The notes beneath the pieces were generated by a model. That model saw nothing but the letters and a program-made list of their open reading frames with translations. It searched no databases and was not told the DNA's origin. 64,000 nucleotides of DNA from Kitasatospora mediocidica KCTC 9733 (GTDB lineage Bacteria > Actinomycetota > Actinomycetes > Streptomycetales > Streptomycetaceae): assembly GCF_000744225.1 (NCBI RefSeq), contig NZ_JQLN01000001.1, forward strand, positions 310,001-374,000, read 5' to 3'. The translations under genes were made by a program, and so were the position numbers. Below are positions 7,527 to 16,463 of the stretch, in pieces; position 1 is the stretch's first letter, and each line of letters starts with the position of its first letter.

Positions 7527-8735
7527 TCAGAGGCCGCCGGTGTACAGCAGTTCGTTGGGGCTGGACTTGCTGACGGTCAGGACGTCCTTCGTGCTTTCAG
7601 TGGAGAGCCACAGCGCGAGGTCTTCGGGGGTCGCGTCGGAGTGCCCGGCGAGGTAGAGGGCTACGGTGCCGGTGACGTGCGGGGCGGCCATGGCAGTGCC
7701 GCTCTGGACGACGCTGCCGCCGCCGAGCTTGGCGGAGGTGATGTCCTTGCCGGGCGCGTACAGCGAGACGCACTGGCCGTAGTTGCTGAAGTCGGTCTCC
7801 TCGTCGTACTTGTCGGTCGCGCCGACGGTGATGACCCGTGTGGCGGAGGCGGGGGAGGAGAAGCAGGCGTCCCGGGCGCCGTTGCCGCCGGAGACGACGG
7901 GCAGGATGCCCGCAGTGGAGAGCGCGTTGGCGGCCTTGTTGATCGTTTCGTTCCTGTCCCCGCCGACGGAGATGTTGGCGACTGCGGGCTTCTTGGCGTT
8001 GGCCGCCACCCAGTCGAGGCCGGCGATGAGCTGCTCGTTGGTGCCCTGGCCGTCACAACCCACGACGCGGACGCTGACCAGGTTCACCTTGCGGGCGACG
8101 CCGTAGGTCTTGCCGCCGACGATGCCGGCGACGTGGGTGCCGACGCCGCTGCAGTCGACACCGTTCTTCCCGTCGCCGACGGTGTCGGTGCCCAGGGTGG
8201 CGCGGCCCTCGAACTCGTCGTGGCCGAAGTCGATGCCGGTGCCGATCATGTAGGCGGTGACGCCGGCGCCGTTGCCCTCGACGTTGAACTCCCCGTCACC
8301 GGTACCTGCGGTCTTGTCCCAGTCGTGCTGGTCGATACGGTCCAGGCCCCAGCTGGCGGCCACTGCCCGCTTGTCCCGGGCGGGCGAGGCGGTGGCCTCC
8401 TGGGCGCCGGCACGGCCGTTCTCCTCGACGGTCTCCACCCCGGACAGGGAACGCACTTGCTCCAACTGCGCTGCGTCCAGGCGGGCGGAGAACCCGTTCA
8501 GGACGTGGCGGTAGGTGTGCAGCGGCTCGACACCCCCGACCCTGGCCGCCACCTTCGCTGGGTCCAGGCCCTTGTCGAGGGTGACGATGTACTCGCCGGG
8601 AACAGCCATGGTAGTTCGGTGCAGGGGAGCCGGAACGGCCCGCGCGGACGGGCCGTCGGCTGCCGCTCCCTGCGCGGCGGCCAAGGGAATGATCAGCAGG
8701 AGGGCGGCGGACGCGCAGCGCGCGGACAGTCGCAT
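7527..8735 (-). CDS. catalytically dead subtilisin-like (S8) secreted protein
   Basis: 402 residues from an ATG preceded by GGAGCATTC. A signal peptide occupies residues 1-27 (ALLLIIPLAAAQGAAA) and an I9-type propeptide about 45-110 (GEYIVTLDKG, LNGFSARLDAAQL), followed by an S8 domain. The domain is otherwise well conserved, but the three catalytic positions are changed: Asp to Gly165 (I-G-T-G), His to Val198 (CSGVGTHVAG) and Ser to Ala348 (SGTAMAAPH). The oxyanion Asn285 remains. The frame is intact and full length, so this looks like a retained pseudoprotease (binding protein, inhibitor or scaffold) rather than simple decay. The neighbouring IS remnant upstream is noted. Confidence 0.85.
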   Translation of the reverse strand: MRLSARCASAALLLIIPLAAAQGAAADGPSARAVPAPLHRTTMAVPGEYIVTLDKGLDPAKVAARVGGVEPLHTYRHVLNGFSARLDAAQLEQVRSLSGVETVEENGRAGAQEATASPARDKRAVAASWGLDRIDQHDWDKTAGTGDGEFNVEGNGAGVTAYMIGTGIDFGHDEFEGRATLGTDTVGDGKNGVDCSGVGTHVAGIVGGKTYGVARKVNLVSVRVVGCDGQGTNEQLIAGLDWVAANAKKPAVANISVGGDRNETINKAANALSTAGILPVVSGGNGARDACFSSPASATRVITVGATDKYDEETDFSNYGQCVSLYAPGKDITSAKLGGGSVVQSGTAMAAPHVTGTVALYLAGHSDATPEDLALWLSTESTKDVLTVSKSSPNELLYTGGL

Positions 8736-8892
8736 GAATGCTCCGTTCACGAAAGGGGACCGCCCCGGGACAGGGACTGCCCCGCACGTGACGGTCACCT
8801 GATTCATCGTCCGTCTGCGCACCTTCCTTGAGCACGGCGCGCCGCAGAAGCCTGCTCGGTTTCCGGTTGGCGGACCGGTCGTTGACCCGGCC

Positions 8893-9330
8893 GTGGAGGA
8901 CAGGGGCAGGGGCGATCGCACGGATGCGCAGTGGGAGCGGCTTCGGCCGCACCTGCCGGTGGGCACCGGGCGGTGCGGCAGGTGGCGCGACCACCGGCAG
9001 GTGATCAACGGGGTGCTGCACCGGATTCGGACCGTGTGCCGTGGCGTGACCTCCCGCACCGCTACGGGCCGTGGAAGACCGTCGCCGAGCGGCATCGGCG
9101 GTGGTCGGCGGACGGTACCTGGGCTCTGGTGCTCCGTCGGCTCCAGGCCAACGCCGACGCGGAAGGTGACATCGACTGGGAGATCGCGGTCGACTCCACA
9201 TCCGTGCGCGCCCACCAGCACGCTGCTGGGACCCGCCGTACAGTGCCGATGCCCCTGCAGTCGGGCGATACGCCAGTACCTGCGGCGACGCGGGATACGC
9301 CACAGCATCCCCGGGAGGTCCGCATCCCAC
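8893..9330 (+). pseudogene. IS5-family transposase remnant
   Basis: Bases 8920-9050 encode the N-terminus of an IS5-type transposase ([27 protein letters not shown]). The frame then shifts and continues as [28 protein letters not shown] and [17 protein letters not shown], which contains the first catalytic Asp region. After about 9235 an internal segment is missing, and a short piece [18 protein letters not shown] from the middle of the protein follows in the original frame. One frameshift, an internal deletion and loss of the C-terminus mean it is dead. No terminal inverted repeats could be identified. Confidence 0.8.
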
Positions 9331-9417
9331 CTCGACCCCACCCTTCTACTCCCCGCCCGCTACACAACCTTGCCCTCCAGCCGTTGCCATCCGGAGTGAA
9401 CGGCGCGCTCGTCCACC

Positions 9418-9713
9418 GTGTCTCCGGCGCTCCCGGCGGCCCCCTCGACGTCACCTTGCTCCCCGCCAACGCCCCGAGACTCCCCCTCGGCCGCATCCAG
9501 CCTGCACTGGGAGCCCGCCCCACCCGCAGGCTGGATGGTCACCGCTCACCTCGGCCTGGCGACCTCCGAGGTGCTCCTCTCCTCCTGGCCTGCTGCCCCC
9601 GACGACTAGCCACATCTGGTCCGCCCGACCGTCTACGAGGTGACCGGCCTGTGCGCCGCCCTCGCGGTGGCCACGGCCGCCCTCGATCTGTCCAAGCGCT
9701 CCAGCGAGGTCTG
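9418..9713 (+). pseudogene. coding-like remnant interrupted by a stop
   Basis: In one frame the sequence reads [26 protein letters not shown], then a TAG at 9607, then continues in the same frame as [34 protein letters not shown] before a TGA. The part on both sides of the TAG has protein-like composition, suggesting one small gene broken by a nonsense mutation. No family was recognised. It lies in the degenerate region beside the IS remnant. The next 290 bp to 10000 hold nothing I can support. Confidence 0.3.
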
Positions 9714-9999
9714 ACCGATCCTGCGGACAGCCGCCCACGCCCACCGGCGGGGGCGGCCTTCTGCGTGCCCGCCCGTGCGTTGCGTACGCTCATCACCGAC
9801 GAACGGAGGAGCCTGTGCCCGCGTAGCGATTTCTGGAACGCCTTCCCGCCCGTCAACCGGCGGAGTAGTCGTATTCCGAAGTGGCGTATTCCACCTAGTG
9901 ATCACAGCAGGTCAAGTACGGACTGGGAGCCCACGGGACCGATGAGGACCCCGTATCTCCCGGGAAGGAGACGGGGTCCTCAGTCGGCAATTCAGAGCC

Positions 10000-10294
10000 C
10001 TAGACTCCGAGCGGCGCACAGACGGCGTAGGTTGTGACGGTAAGACTGATCCCATCGGGGATTCTCTGCGAAGTAGCGGCACTTCCCACCCACGATTTCC
10101 CATCGATCGAAGGCTGCGACTGGATAACCGCGAAGACACCGGGCGGGAATCCCGTCTGGATGCTCACTCCCCCGCCAATGGCCTGCTCCGTGACAGCACA
10201 GGTAGCGGTGGCCGGGTAATTCGCACCGGACCGTGCGCTCGGAGTGCTGACCGTTGCCGTGACGATGTGCGTGACGCCGGCGCAATCAGACCTC
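10000..10294 (-). pseudogene. C-terminal fragment of a secreted-type protein
   Basis: The frame reads HIVTATVSTPSARS, then [38 protein letters not shown]. This is the pattern of the repeated beta-rich C-terminal domain found in secreted actinobacterial proteins (ALGGGV-type). There is no start codon before the match, and the upstream side runs straight into the end of the SDR gene, so only the last 90 or so residues survive. The parent protein is unknown. Confidence 0.5.
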
Positions 10295-10297
10295 CCG

Positions 10298-11026
10298 TCA
10301 GACCTGTTCGAAGTGGAACGCCTTGATGAAGCAGTCACGGGGCTGGGCGACTGCGAAGACGATGCACTCCACGAGCGAGTGCGCCGTGAGGGCGTTCTTG
10401 GAGTCGCGCGGGGTGGTGTCCCACTCGTCGGAGAGCGGGTCGGCGTTGTCGAAGTCGGGCGGGTAGAGCGATATCACCCGGACTCCCTGGGGTCGCAGGC
10501 GCTTGGAGAGGATGTCGGTGAACCCTGCCTGGGCGCTCTTGGCCGCGTAGAAGGCGTCGTGGGCGTCCGAGCGGTGATGGCCCGCTGTTCCGCAGGCGGA
10601 GACCATCGTCACGATGTCCGGCCTGTCCGAGTTGAGCAGGAGCGGGAGGAAGTTCTTCACGGTCAGGACCGTGCCGGTGGCACCGGAGGCGAGGGTGTCG
10701 ATGACGTCCGTATCGGTTGCGGAGAGCAGATCCGGCCCTTCGAGCCAGCGGGAGCCGTTGTTGACGAGCAGGTCGACGCGGTCGGTGTGCCGCGCGACGC
10801 CGGAGGCGAAGTCGCGGATGGAGGCGGGGTCCGTCAGGTCGCAGGCGAAGGCGTGGACCCGCTGATGGCCACGCTCGCGTATCTCGTCGCGGACACGTTC
10901 GGCGGCGTCCAGTCCACGAGCGGAGAGGAAAACCTCGGCACCGAGGTCCGCGAGCCGGATGGCCAGGGTCCGCCCGAAGTCGCGGCCGGCGGCGGTGATG
11001 ACGACGCGGTGGTTGTCGAATCTCAT
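10298..11026 (-). CDS. short-chain dehydrogenase/reductase
   Basis: 242 residues, start set by GGAGCGACACC-ATG. The Rossmann cofactor motif is TAAGRDFG at 11-18, then DLTD at 63, LLVNNGS at 87, Ser143 in MVSACG and the YxxxK pair Tyr160/Lys163. The Ser-Tyr spacing (17) is longer than usual. The motif after beta-2 suggests NADP(H), but the substrate is unknown. It sits 86 bp downstream of a NUDIX gene on the same strand and may be in one transcript with it, divergent from a DeoR regulator. Confidence 0.85.
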   Translation of the reverse strand: MRFDNHRVVITAAGRDFGRTLAIRLADLGAEVFLSARGLDAAERVRDEIRERGHQRVHAFACDLTDPASIRDFASGVARHTDRVDLLVNNGSRWLEGPDLLSATDTDVIDTLASGATGTVLTVKNFLPLLLNSDRPDIVTMVSACGTAGHHRSDAHDAFYAAKSAQAGFTDILSKRLRPQGVRVISLYPPDFDNADPLSDEWDTTPRDSKNALTAHSLVECIVFAVAQPRDCFIKAFHFEQV

Positions 11027-11112
11027 GGTGTCGCTCCTGGTTCGTGGATCGGTTGTCGCAGTGCGGTGCGTCAGGTCGGCGGGGCCTGCCACGCGTGGCA
11101 GGGGCGGCGCTG

Positions 11113-11796
11113 TCAGCGGTAGCGGTCGTCGACTGCGGGGGCGAACGGGCCGTCCAGGGCCGCCCATTGCAGGAGCAGGATGGTCTTGCCGTCGGTGATG
11201 CGGCCGTCGCGGGTCATGGCGAGGGCTTCGGCGAAGGGCAGTTCGAGGACCTCGATGTCTTCGCCGTCCTCTTCGAGCCCGCCGCCGGTACCGGTCCGGT
11301 CGGCGGGAGCGTAGGGGGCGGCGAAGAAGTGGAGGCGTTCGGTGACGGAGCCGGGGCTCATGAAGGCGTCGAGGACGTGGGTGAGCGGGCCGAGGGTGAC
11401 GCCGAGTTCCTCGGCGCTCTCGCGTCGGACGGCGGCCGGCGGGTCGTCCGCGTCGAGCAGCCCCGCGGCGGCTTCGACGAGCATGCCGTCGGGGTGGTCG
11501 TTGACGTAGGCCGGGTAGCGGAACTGGCGGGTGAGCAGGACGCAGCGGCGTTGGGTGTCGTAGGGCAGGACGACCGCGCCGTTGCCGCGGTCGTAGGTCT
11601 CGCGCTGCTGGGTGACCCAACGTCCGTCGCGGCGACGGTAGTCGAAGGTGGTCCGTCGCAGGACGTGCCAGCCCCGGGAGGTGAGTTCGACGTCGCGGAT
11701 CACGATGTCGGGGTTGCGGTCCAGGTCGCGTCCAGCGTGGTCGAGGCCGGTGCGGCCGCGGTGGTCGGGGGTGTCGATGCCGGGACGGTGGTTCAC
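11113..11796 (-). CDS. NUDIX hydrolase, NudK-like
   Basis: 227 residues from the GTG at 11796 (AGGGG upstream; an ATG at about 11840 is possible). The Nudix box reads G-LLDADDPPAAVRRESAEELGV, with Asp where the consensus has Glu. This substitution and the following FMSPGSVTERLHFF block are features of the GDP-mannose/ADP-ribose pyrophosphatase NudK group. It would hydrolyse a nucleoside diphosphate sugar, with metal bound by the RESAEE helix. It shares a divergent promoter region with the DeoR regulator at 11962. Confidence 0.82.
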   Translation of the reverse strand: MNHRPGIDTPDHRGRTGLDHAGRDLDRNPDIVIRDVELTSRGWHVLRRTTFDYRRRDGRWVTQQRETYDRGNGAVVLPYDTQRRCVLLTRQFRYPAYVNDHPDGMLVEAAAGLLDADDPPAAVRRESAEELGVTLGPLTHVLDAFMSPGSVTERLHFFAAPYAPADRTGTGGGLEEDGEDIEVLELPFAEALAMTRDGRITDGKTILLLQWAALDGPFAPAVDDRYR

Positions 11797-11961
11797 GCGT
11801 GCCCCTGCTGGGTGAGGGACGGGATCGAGGTTGGCGGCCATGGCGTGCGGTCGCCGTCGGTGCCGGAGCGGTAGGGCCCGGCGATGAGGATGAGCATGGG
11901 TTTGTCGGTCATGACGGGTTACCATACATGCAGAACCGTGCAAGAACAGGAGAGAATGTGC

Positions 11962-12720
11962 ATGCTGGCTGCTGAACGGCGCGACCACCTACTGGCGCTG
12001 CTCGCTCGCGAGGGCAAGATCATCGCCAAGGACGTCGCCGCCGAACTGGGGATCTCCGAGGACAGCGTCCGGCGCGACCTTCGCGATCTCGCGGGAGAGG
12101 GGCTGTGCCAGCGGGTCTACGGCGGGGCGTTGCCCGTGTCGCCGGCCGTGGTGGACTATCACGCCCGGCAGGCCGTGGCCCCGGACGGCAAGCGGAAGGT
12201 CGCCGCGGTGGCCGCCGGGCTGGTGCGGCCCGGCGGCGCACTGATCCTCGACGGCGGCACCACCGCCTTGGCCGTCGTCCACGCGCTCCCGCAGGACCTG
12301 GCGTGCACCGTGATCACGCACAGTCCGACGATCGCCGCCGCCCTGCTCGACCATCCGCAGGCGGAGGTGTTCCTGCTCGGTGGCCGGATCTTCAAGCACT
12401 CGGCGGTCGCCTGCGGCGCGGCCGCGGTCGAGGCGGCGCAGAACGTCTCCGCCGACCTCTGCCTGCTCGGCGTCACGGGCGTGCACCCCGAGGCGGGACT
12501 GACCACCGGCGACCCGGAGGAGGCGGCCATGAAGCGCGCCCTCGCCGCACGGGCCGCGGACACCTATGTGCTCGCCTCCTCCGAGAAGATCGGCACCGCT
12601 TCGCGGTTCCGCGTCCTGCCCTTCGAGGAGATCAGCGGACTGATCACCGATGCCGCCCCGCACGACCCGGTGATCGAGCAACTCGCGGCGCGCGGCGTCG
12701 AGATCCTGATGACCGACTGA
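11962..12720 (+). CDS. DeoR/GlpR-family transcriptional regulator
   Basis: 252 residues. The ATG at 11962 is preferred over 11956 because GGAG lies 8 bases before it. N-terminal HTH: RRDHLLALLAREGKIIAKDVAAELGISEDSVRRDLRDLAGEGLCQRVYGGA, the DeoR signature. The C-terminal sugar-phosphate sensor domain shows ILDGGTTALAVVHALP, TVITHSPTIAAAL, EVFLLGG, DLCLLGVTGVH and a late SEKIG motif. It probably responds to a phosphorylated sugar or nucleoside and controls the divergent NUDIX/SDR genes. A loose dyad TGCA-N6-TGCA lies at 11929-11942. Confidence 0.85.
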   Translation: MLAAERRDHLLALLAREGKIIAKDVAAELGISEDSVRRDLRDLAGEGLCQRVYGGALPVSPAVVDYHARQAVAPDGKRKVAAVAAGLVRPGGALILDGGTTALAVVHALPQDLACTVITHSPTIAAALLDHPQAEVFLLGGRIFKHSAVACGAAAVEAAQNVSADLCLLGVTGVHPEAGLTTGDPEEAAMKRALAARAADTYVLASSEKIGTASRFRVLPFEEISGLITDAAPHDPVIEQLAARGVEILMTD

Positions 12721-12770
12721 CCGACTGACCGACGGGCTGACCGACCGACGGGTTGACCGACCAGCCGGTC
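12711..12770. repeat. GACCGACT-type short tandem repeat
   Basis: Directly at and after the DeoR stop codon the sequence consists of imperfect 4- to 8-bp units (GACCGACT, GACCGACGGG). It looks like slippage-prone low complexity and has no evident function. Confidence 0.6.
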
Positions 12771-12936
12771 GAATGACAGGTACAGGCAAACACGGTGGCC
12801 GCGCGACGGCCCGGTGGGCACTCGTCCGCTGTTATCGGGGTGTCCTCCTGGCGTTCAACCCCCGTATCTCCCTCCTTGCGTCGTGCCGGATTGGCTGAGC
12901 CGATCATCTGCGCGGCAGTTCGAGGAAGGCACCCCC

Positions 12937-14166
12937 ATGAGCAGCTGGACCCGGCCCGGAAGTGCGATCGCGGCGATCGCCCTGCTCCCCGCGCTGCTCG
13001 CCGCCTCCGGTTGCGCCGGCTCGGCCGGTGCCACCGGGGCCGACTACACGGTGATGACCTGGGCCCCGTCGGGCACCGGCGCCTTCGACCGGCCCGGCGT
13101 CACCGCGGTGGCGGAGGCCATCGGGCGGGACGTGAACACCAAGGGCCTCGGCGGACACCGGCTGCGGGTGATCACCTGCAACGAACACAACACCGTGGAC
13201 GGCGGCACCGCCTGCGTACGGCAGGCGGTGGACAACAAGGTGATCGCCGTCATCGGCTCCTACAGCCTCAACAGCGACAGCCTGCTGCCCGGTCTGGAAG
13301 CCGCCCGGATCCCCTACATCGGCGGATACGGCCTCTCCGGCGCCGAGTTCAGCAGCCCGCTCTCCTACCCCGTGGCCGGCGGCACCCCCACACTCGTCGC
13401 CGGCAACGGCCGCCAACTCGTCGCCGCCGGCTGCCGGACCATCGCGCTGGTGCGCCCGGACACCGCCGCCGGCGACACGCTCACGGGATATCTGGGCGCC
13501 GCGGTGCGCCCCGCCGGGGTCAAACTGGTGGACGTGCGGGTCAGCGAGCAGTCCCCCGACTACGGCGACGCGGCCCGCAAGGCGCTGGGCGACGACCGGA
13601 CCGGCACCTGCGCCAGCGACGCCCTCGCCCCCGAGCAGAGCGCGAAACTCCTCGACGCCTACGGGAAGTTGGCACCCAAGCACACCCTGCTGGGCGCGCT
13701 GATCGGCAGCGTCCCGCAGTCCGTCGTCGGCTCCCAGGGCAGCGCCGGCGGCCCGTTGGACAACGCGTACGTCGCCGGCTGGTACCCGCCCACCTCCTCG
13801 CACGCGTGGGACGCGCTGCGTGCCCTGGTGGGCGGCGACAACGGGATCGACCCCTCCGACCTCGCGGTGCAGACCACCTGGATCGCCTACCAGGTCTTCC
13901 TCGGAGCCGCCCAACACCTCCAGGACGCCGGCACGCCACTGACCGCCAAGTCCCTGCGCGACCAGCTGGACAGCGGCGACACCCTCAACACCGGGGGCGT
14001 CACACCCCCGCTCAGCTGGGGCGACATGCTCCCCAGCCCCGACTCCCCCCGCCTCACCAACACCTGGATCACCTACCAGCAGGTCAAGGCGGGTCAACTC
14101 ACGCAGCAGCAGAGCGGCTTCCTCGACATGCGGTGGGTCCTCACCGGCGGCAAGCCGCCGCAGTGA
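12937..14166 (+). CDS. substrate-binding lipoprotein (Leu/Ile/Val-binding type)
   Basis: 409 residues with a lipoprotein signal (hydrophobic ALLPALLAASGC, lipid-anchored Cys about residue 26). The fold is a type I periplasmic binding protein: ITCNEHNTVDGGTACVRQAVDNKVIAVIGSYS near residue 75 is the ligand-pocket region of branched-chain amino acid binding proteins, with later IALVRPDTAAG and QTTWIAYQVF. GAGGAAGG precedes the ATG. No permease or ATPase genes accompany it, so it may be an orphan receptor. The ligand is unknown. Confidence 0.8.
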   Translation: MSSWTRPGSAIAAIALLPALLAASGCAGSAGATGADYTVMTWAPSGTGAFDRPGVTAVAEAIGRDVNTKGLGGHRLRVITCNEHNTVDGGTACVRQAVDNKVIAVIGSYSLNSDSLLPGLEAARIPYIGGYGLSGAEFSSPLSYPVAGGTPTLVAGNGRQLVAAGCRTIALVRPDTAAGDTLTGYLGAAVRPAGVKLVDVRVSEQSPDYGDAARKALGDDRTGTCASDALAPEQSAKLLDAYGKLAPKHTLLGALIGSVPQSVVGSQGSAGGPLDNAYVAGWYPPTSSHAWDALRALVGGDNGIDPSDLAVQTTWIAYQVFLGAAQHLQDAGTPLTAKSLRDQLDSGDTLNTGGVTPPLSWGDMLPSPDSPRLTNTWITYQQVKAGQLTQQQSGFLDMRWVLTGGKPPQ

Positions 14167-14358
14167 GCAGGGTCCGGGTGAGCCGTCGCCGCTCGGGGCG
14201 CGGCTGCTTCGCGTGAGCCTCCTTAAGGAGAAGCTCATCCGCTGCTTACGCTGTTCATGCCCCCCGGCTCGCATCATGGAGGGAGAAGGCACCAACTCGG
14301 CCCGCAGGGGCCGCTAGCTGTCCGGGTGCCTTCGTCGAGATCTTCCGATGGAGCCGTC

Positions 14359-15741
14359 ATGAGCGGAAATCAGGAAGCAGGGACACCGGTCCCCTCCACG
14401 GGCACGGACCACACCGGCCAGAGCGCCCCGCCCGGCGGCTGGGGACCGCCGCCGCAGCCGCAGACGATGCGCCCCGGCCCTCCCCCACCCCCGCCCGGGC
14501 CGTCCGCCGCCGGGCCGTCCGGGGCCGGGCTGCCGCCGATGCCGCCGTATCCGCCGTCTGCCGCGCCGAGCGGCTTCGGCTGGCCCCCGCCCCCGCCACC
14601 CCGGCGGCACGGGAGGCGCGGCTACCTGGTGCTGCTGGCCGCGGTGCTCGTGGCCGGCGCGGCCGGCATCGGGGTCGACCGGGCACTGTGGCACTCACCG
14701 GCCACCACGAGTGCCTCACCGGCCGGCGCGGCGCCGCCGTACGCTCCCGCAGCCGGCGGCAGTGGCAGCAGCAGCGGCGTGGCCGGCGATGTCGCCGCCC
14801 GGGTGGATCCGAGCCTGGTGGACATCAACGTCACGCTCGGCTACCAGGGCGGTCAGGCGGCCGGAACCGGCATCGTGCTCACCTCCACCGGCGAGGTGCT
14901 CACCAACAACCACGTGATCGACGGCGCCTCCTCCGTCACCGCGACCGACGTGGGCAACGGCCGCACCTACACGGCCACCGTGGTCGGCTACGACCGCACC
15001 GGCGACCTGGCGGTCCTGCAGCTGAAGGACGCCTCCGGCCTGGCGACGGCGAAACTGGGCGACTCCTCGAAGGTCGCGGTGGGCACGGCGGTGACGGCCA
15101 TCGGAAACGCCGGCGGCACCGACCAGACCCCCTCGGCGGCAGCGGGCAACGTGACCGCCCTCAACCAGTCGGTCACCGCCAGCGACCAGGAGAGCGGCAC
15201 CGACGAACAGCTGACCGGAATGATCCAGGTCGACGCGAACGTCCAGCCCGGCGACTCCGGCGGCGCACTGGTCGACTCCTCCGGCGCCGTCATCGGTATC
15301 AACACCGCCGGCGCCACCGCGGGCGACGCCCAACAACAGTCACCGCCGCAGGCCTTCGCGATCCCGATCGGCACCGCACTGCCCGTCGTCCACCAGATCA
15401 CCTCGGGCATGGCCGGCACGAACGTGCACCTGGGACCGACGGCCTTCCTCGGCGTGGAGGTCGCGACAGGCCCGAGCTCGGCACAGGGAACGGGCACAGG
15501 TGCGGGCAGCGGCGGCGTGCTGATAGCAGGCGTGATCGCAGGCTCCCCCGCCGCGCAGTCGGCACTCACCGCAGGCGACGAGATCACCAGCGTCGACGGG
15601 CAGCCCGTCAACAGCCCGGACGCGCTGACCAACCTGATGACCAGTCAAGTACCCGGCCACCAGGTGACGGTCCAATGGACCGACGCCAACGGGGCACAGG
15701 CAAGCGCGACACTCACGCTGGCCAGCGGTCCGGCCGGCTGA
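14359..15741 (+). CDS. HtrA/DegP-type membrane serine protease with PDZ domain
   Basis: 460 residues. A proline-rich disordered N-terminus (1-80) precedes one membrane helix at about 88-106, so the protease domain is extracytoplasmic. The trypsin-like triad is intact: His185 (LTNNHVIDGA), Asp216 (TGDLAVLQL) and Ser300 (QPGDSGGAL). A C-terminal PDZ domain (about 375-455) carries GVLIAGVIAGSPAAQSALTAGD. This is the usual actinobacterial envelope quality-control protease. An 18-bp hairpin terminator follows 56 bp downstream. Confidence 0.92.
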   Translation: MSGNQEAGTPVPSTGTDHTGQSAPPGGWGPPPQPQTMRPGPPPPPPGPSAAGPSGAGLPPMPPYPPSAAPSGFGWPPPPPPRRHGRRGYLVLLAAVLVAGAAGIGVDRALWHSPATTSASPAGAAPPYAPAAGGSGSSSGVAGDVAARVDPSLVDINVTLGYQGGQAAGTGIVLTSTGEVLTNNHVIDGASSVTATDVGNGRTYTATVVGYDRTGDLAVLQLKDASGLATAKLGDSSKVAVGTAVTAIGNAGGTDQTPSAAAGNVTALNQSVTASDQESGTDEQLTGMIQVDANVQPGDSGGALVDSSGAVIGINTAGATAGDAQQQSPPQAFAIPIGTALPVVHQITSGMAGTNVHLGPTAFLGVEVATGPSSAQGTGTGAGSGGVLIAGVIAGSPAAQSALTAGDEITSVDGQPVNSPDALTNLMTSQVPGHQVTVQWTDANGAQASATLTLASGPAG

Positions 15742-15797
15742 CCCCACGGGTGAGGCCGAGGGTACGGCGCGGGTGGGGCCGGACGCGGGGGTGGGGG

Positions 15798-15839
15798 CCG
15801 GGTGTGGAGCCGCAGCCGCAGCTGCGGCTCCACACCCGG
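15798..15839. terminator. strong hairpin terminator, 18-bp perfect stem
   Basis: Positions 15798-15815 and 15822-15839 pair perfectly around a 6-base loop. It can end the htrA transcript from the left. It is also only 7 bp from the 3' end of the minus-strand tRNA-like gene, so it can serve both. Confidence 0.8.
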
Positions 15840-15846
15840 CCTGCGG

Positions 15847-15935
<89 letters not shown>

Positions 15936-15980
15936 CCGAGACCAGCCGCCCGAGTTCTGCGGCCCGTCCCTGTGCCAACG

Positions 15981-16044
15981 ACTATGGCCCACCCCTCTGA
16001 CCCGCGCCTGACCGGACCCTGACCCGCGCCTGACCCGCCTGACG
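15981..16044 (-). promoter_or_regulatory. promoter with 11-bp GGTCAG direct repeats (tRNA-like copy 1)
   Basis: Read on the minus strand, four GGTCAG words recur with exactly 11-bp spacing (plus-strand CTGACC at 15997, 16008, 16019, 16030) and end 10 bases before ATAGT (ACTAT at 15981), the likely -10 box. A partial fifth word lies at 16039. The same arrangement precedes the other two tRNA-like genes. One-turn direct repeats are the binding geometry of OmpR/PhoP-type response regulators. Confidence 0.6.
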
Positions 16045-16204
16045 ACGGGGCCAACCCCTTCGATTTACAGGCCGTTCGCTGAACCGAAGGGAAAATGAAA
16101 GGCGTTGGTTGCGTTTGGGTGTAGAATTTGAAGCACGAGGGCGGCCTCCGGGACCGGCATCGCGGTGATGCCGACGGACCGCTCGCAACCAGGGGGAGTT
16201 CACC

Positions 16205-16357
16205 ATGACCTACCAACTCGACGTCGCACGCGCCACGCTCGACGAGCGCCTGCGGGAGGCCGAGAAGCACCGCATCGTCCACGCGATCCGGCTCAAGGAC
16301 CGCGCCGAGCGCACCATCCGACGCGCACACCAGGCCCTCACCGACCTGACCGCGTGA
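16205..16357 (+). CDS. small basic helical protein, 50 aa
   Basis: The start is fixed by AGGGGGAG 7 bases before ATG. The 50 residues are almost all helix-forming, with alternating acid and base (TLDERLREAEKHRIVHAIRLKDRAERTIRRA). No family was recognised. A possible -10 TAGAAT lies at about 16120. A perfect 15-bp hairpin begins 14 bp after the stop, so it is probably a single-gene unit. Confidence 0.6.
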   Translation: MTYQLDVARATLDERLREAEKHRIVHAIRLKDRAERTIRRAHQALTDLTA

Positions 16358-16370
16358 ACACCGCGACCGC

Positions 16371-16406
16371 AACGGGCCGTCACCGAACCAACGGTGACGG
16401 CCCGTT
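16371..16406 (+). terminator. hairpin terminator
   Basis: 15-bp perfect stem (16371-16385 with 16392-16406) around AACCAA, placed between the small gene and the convergent VOC gene. It can act in both directions. Confidence 0.8.
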
Positions 16407-16463
16407 CCGCTTCCCCCGGACAGTGCCCCCCGGACCGACAGGACCCCGGACAGTGGCCTTGAC

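Noticed and set aside
12711..12770. Regulatory direct repeats after the DeoR gene
   Set aside because: Units are irregular and extend through the stop codon; best explained as low-complexity slippage.
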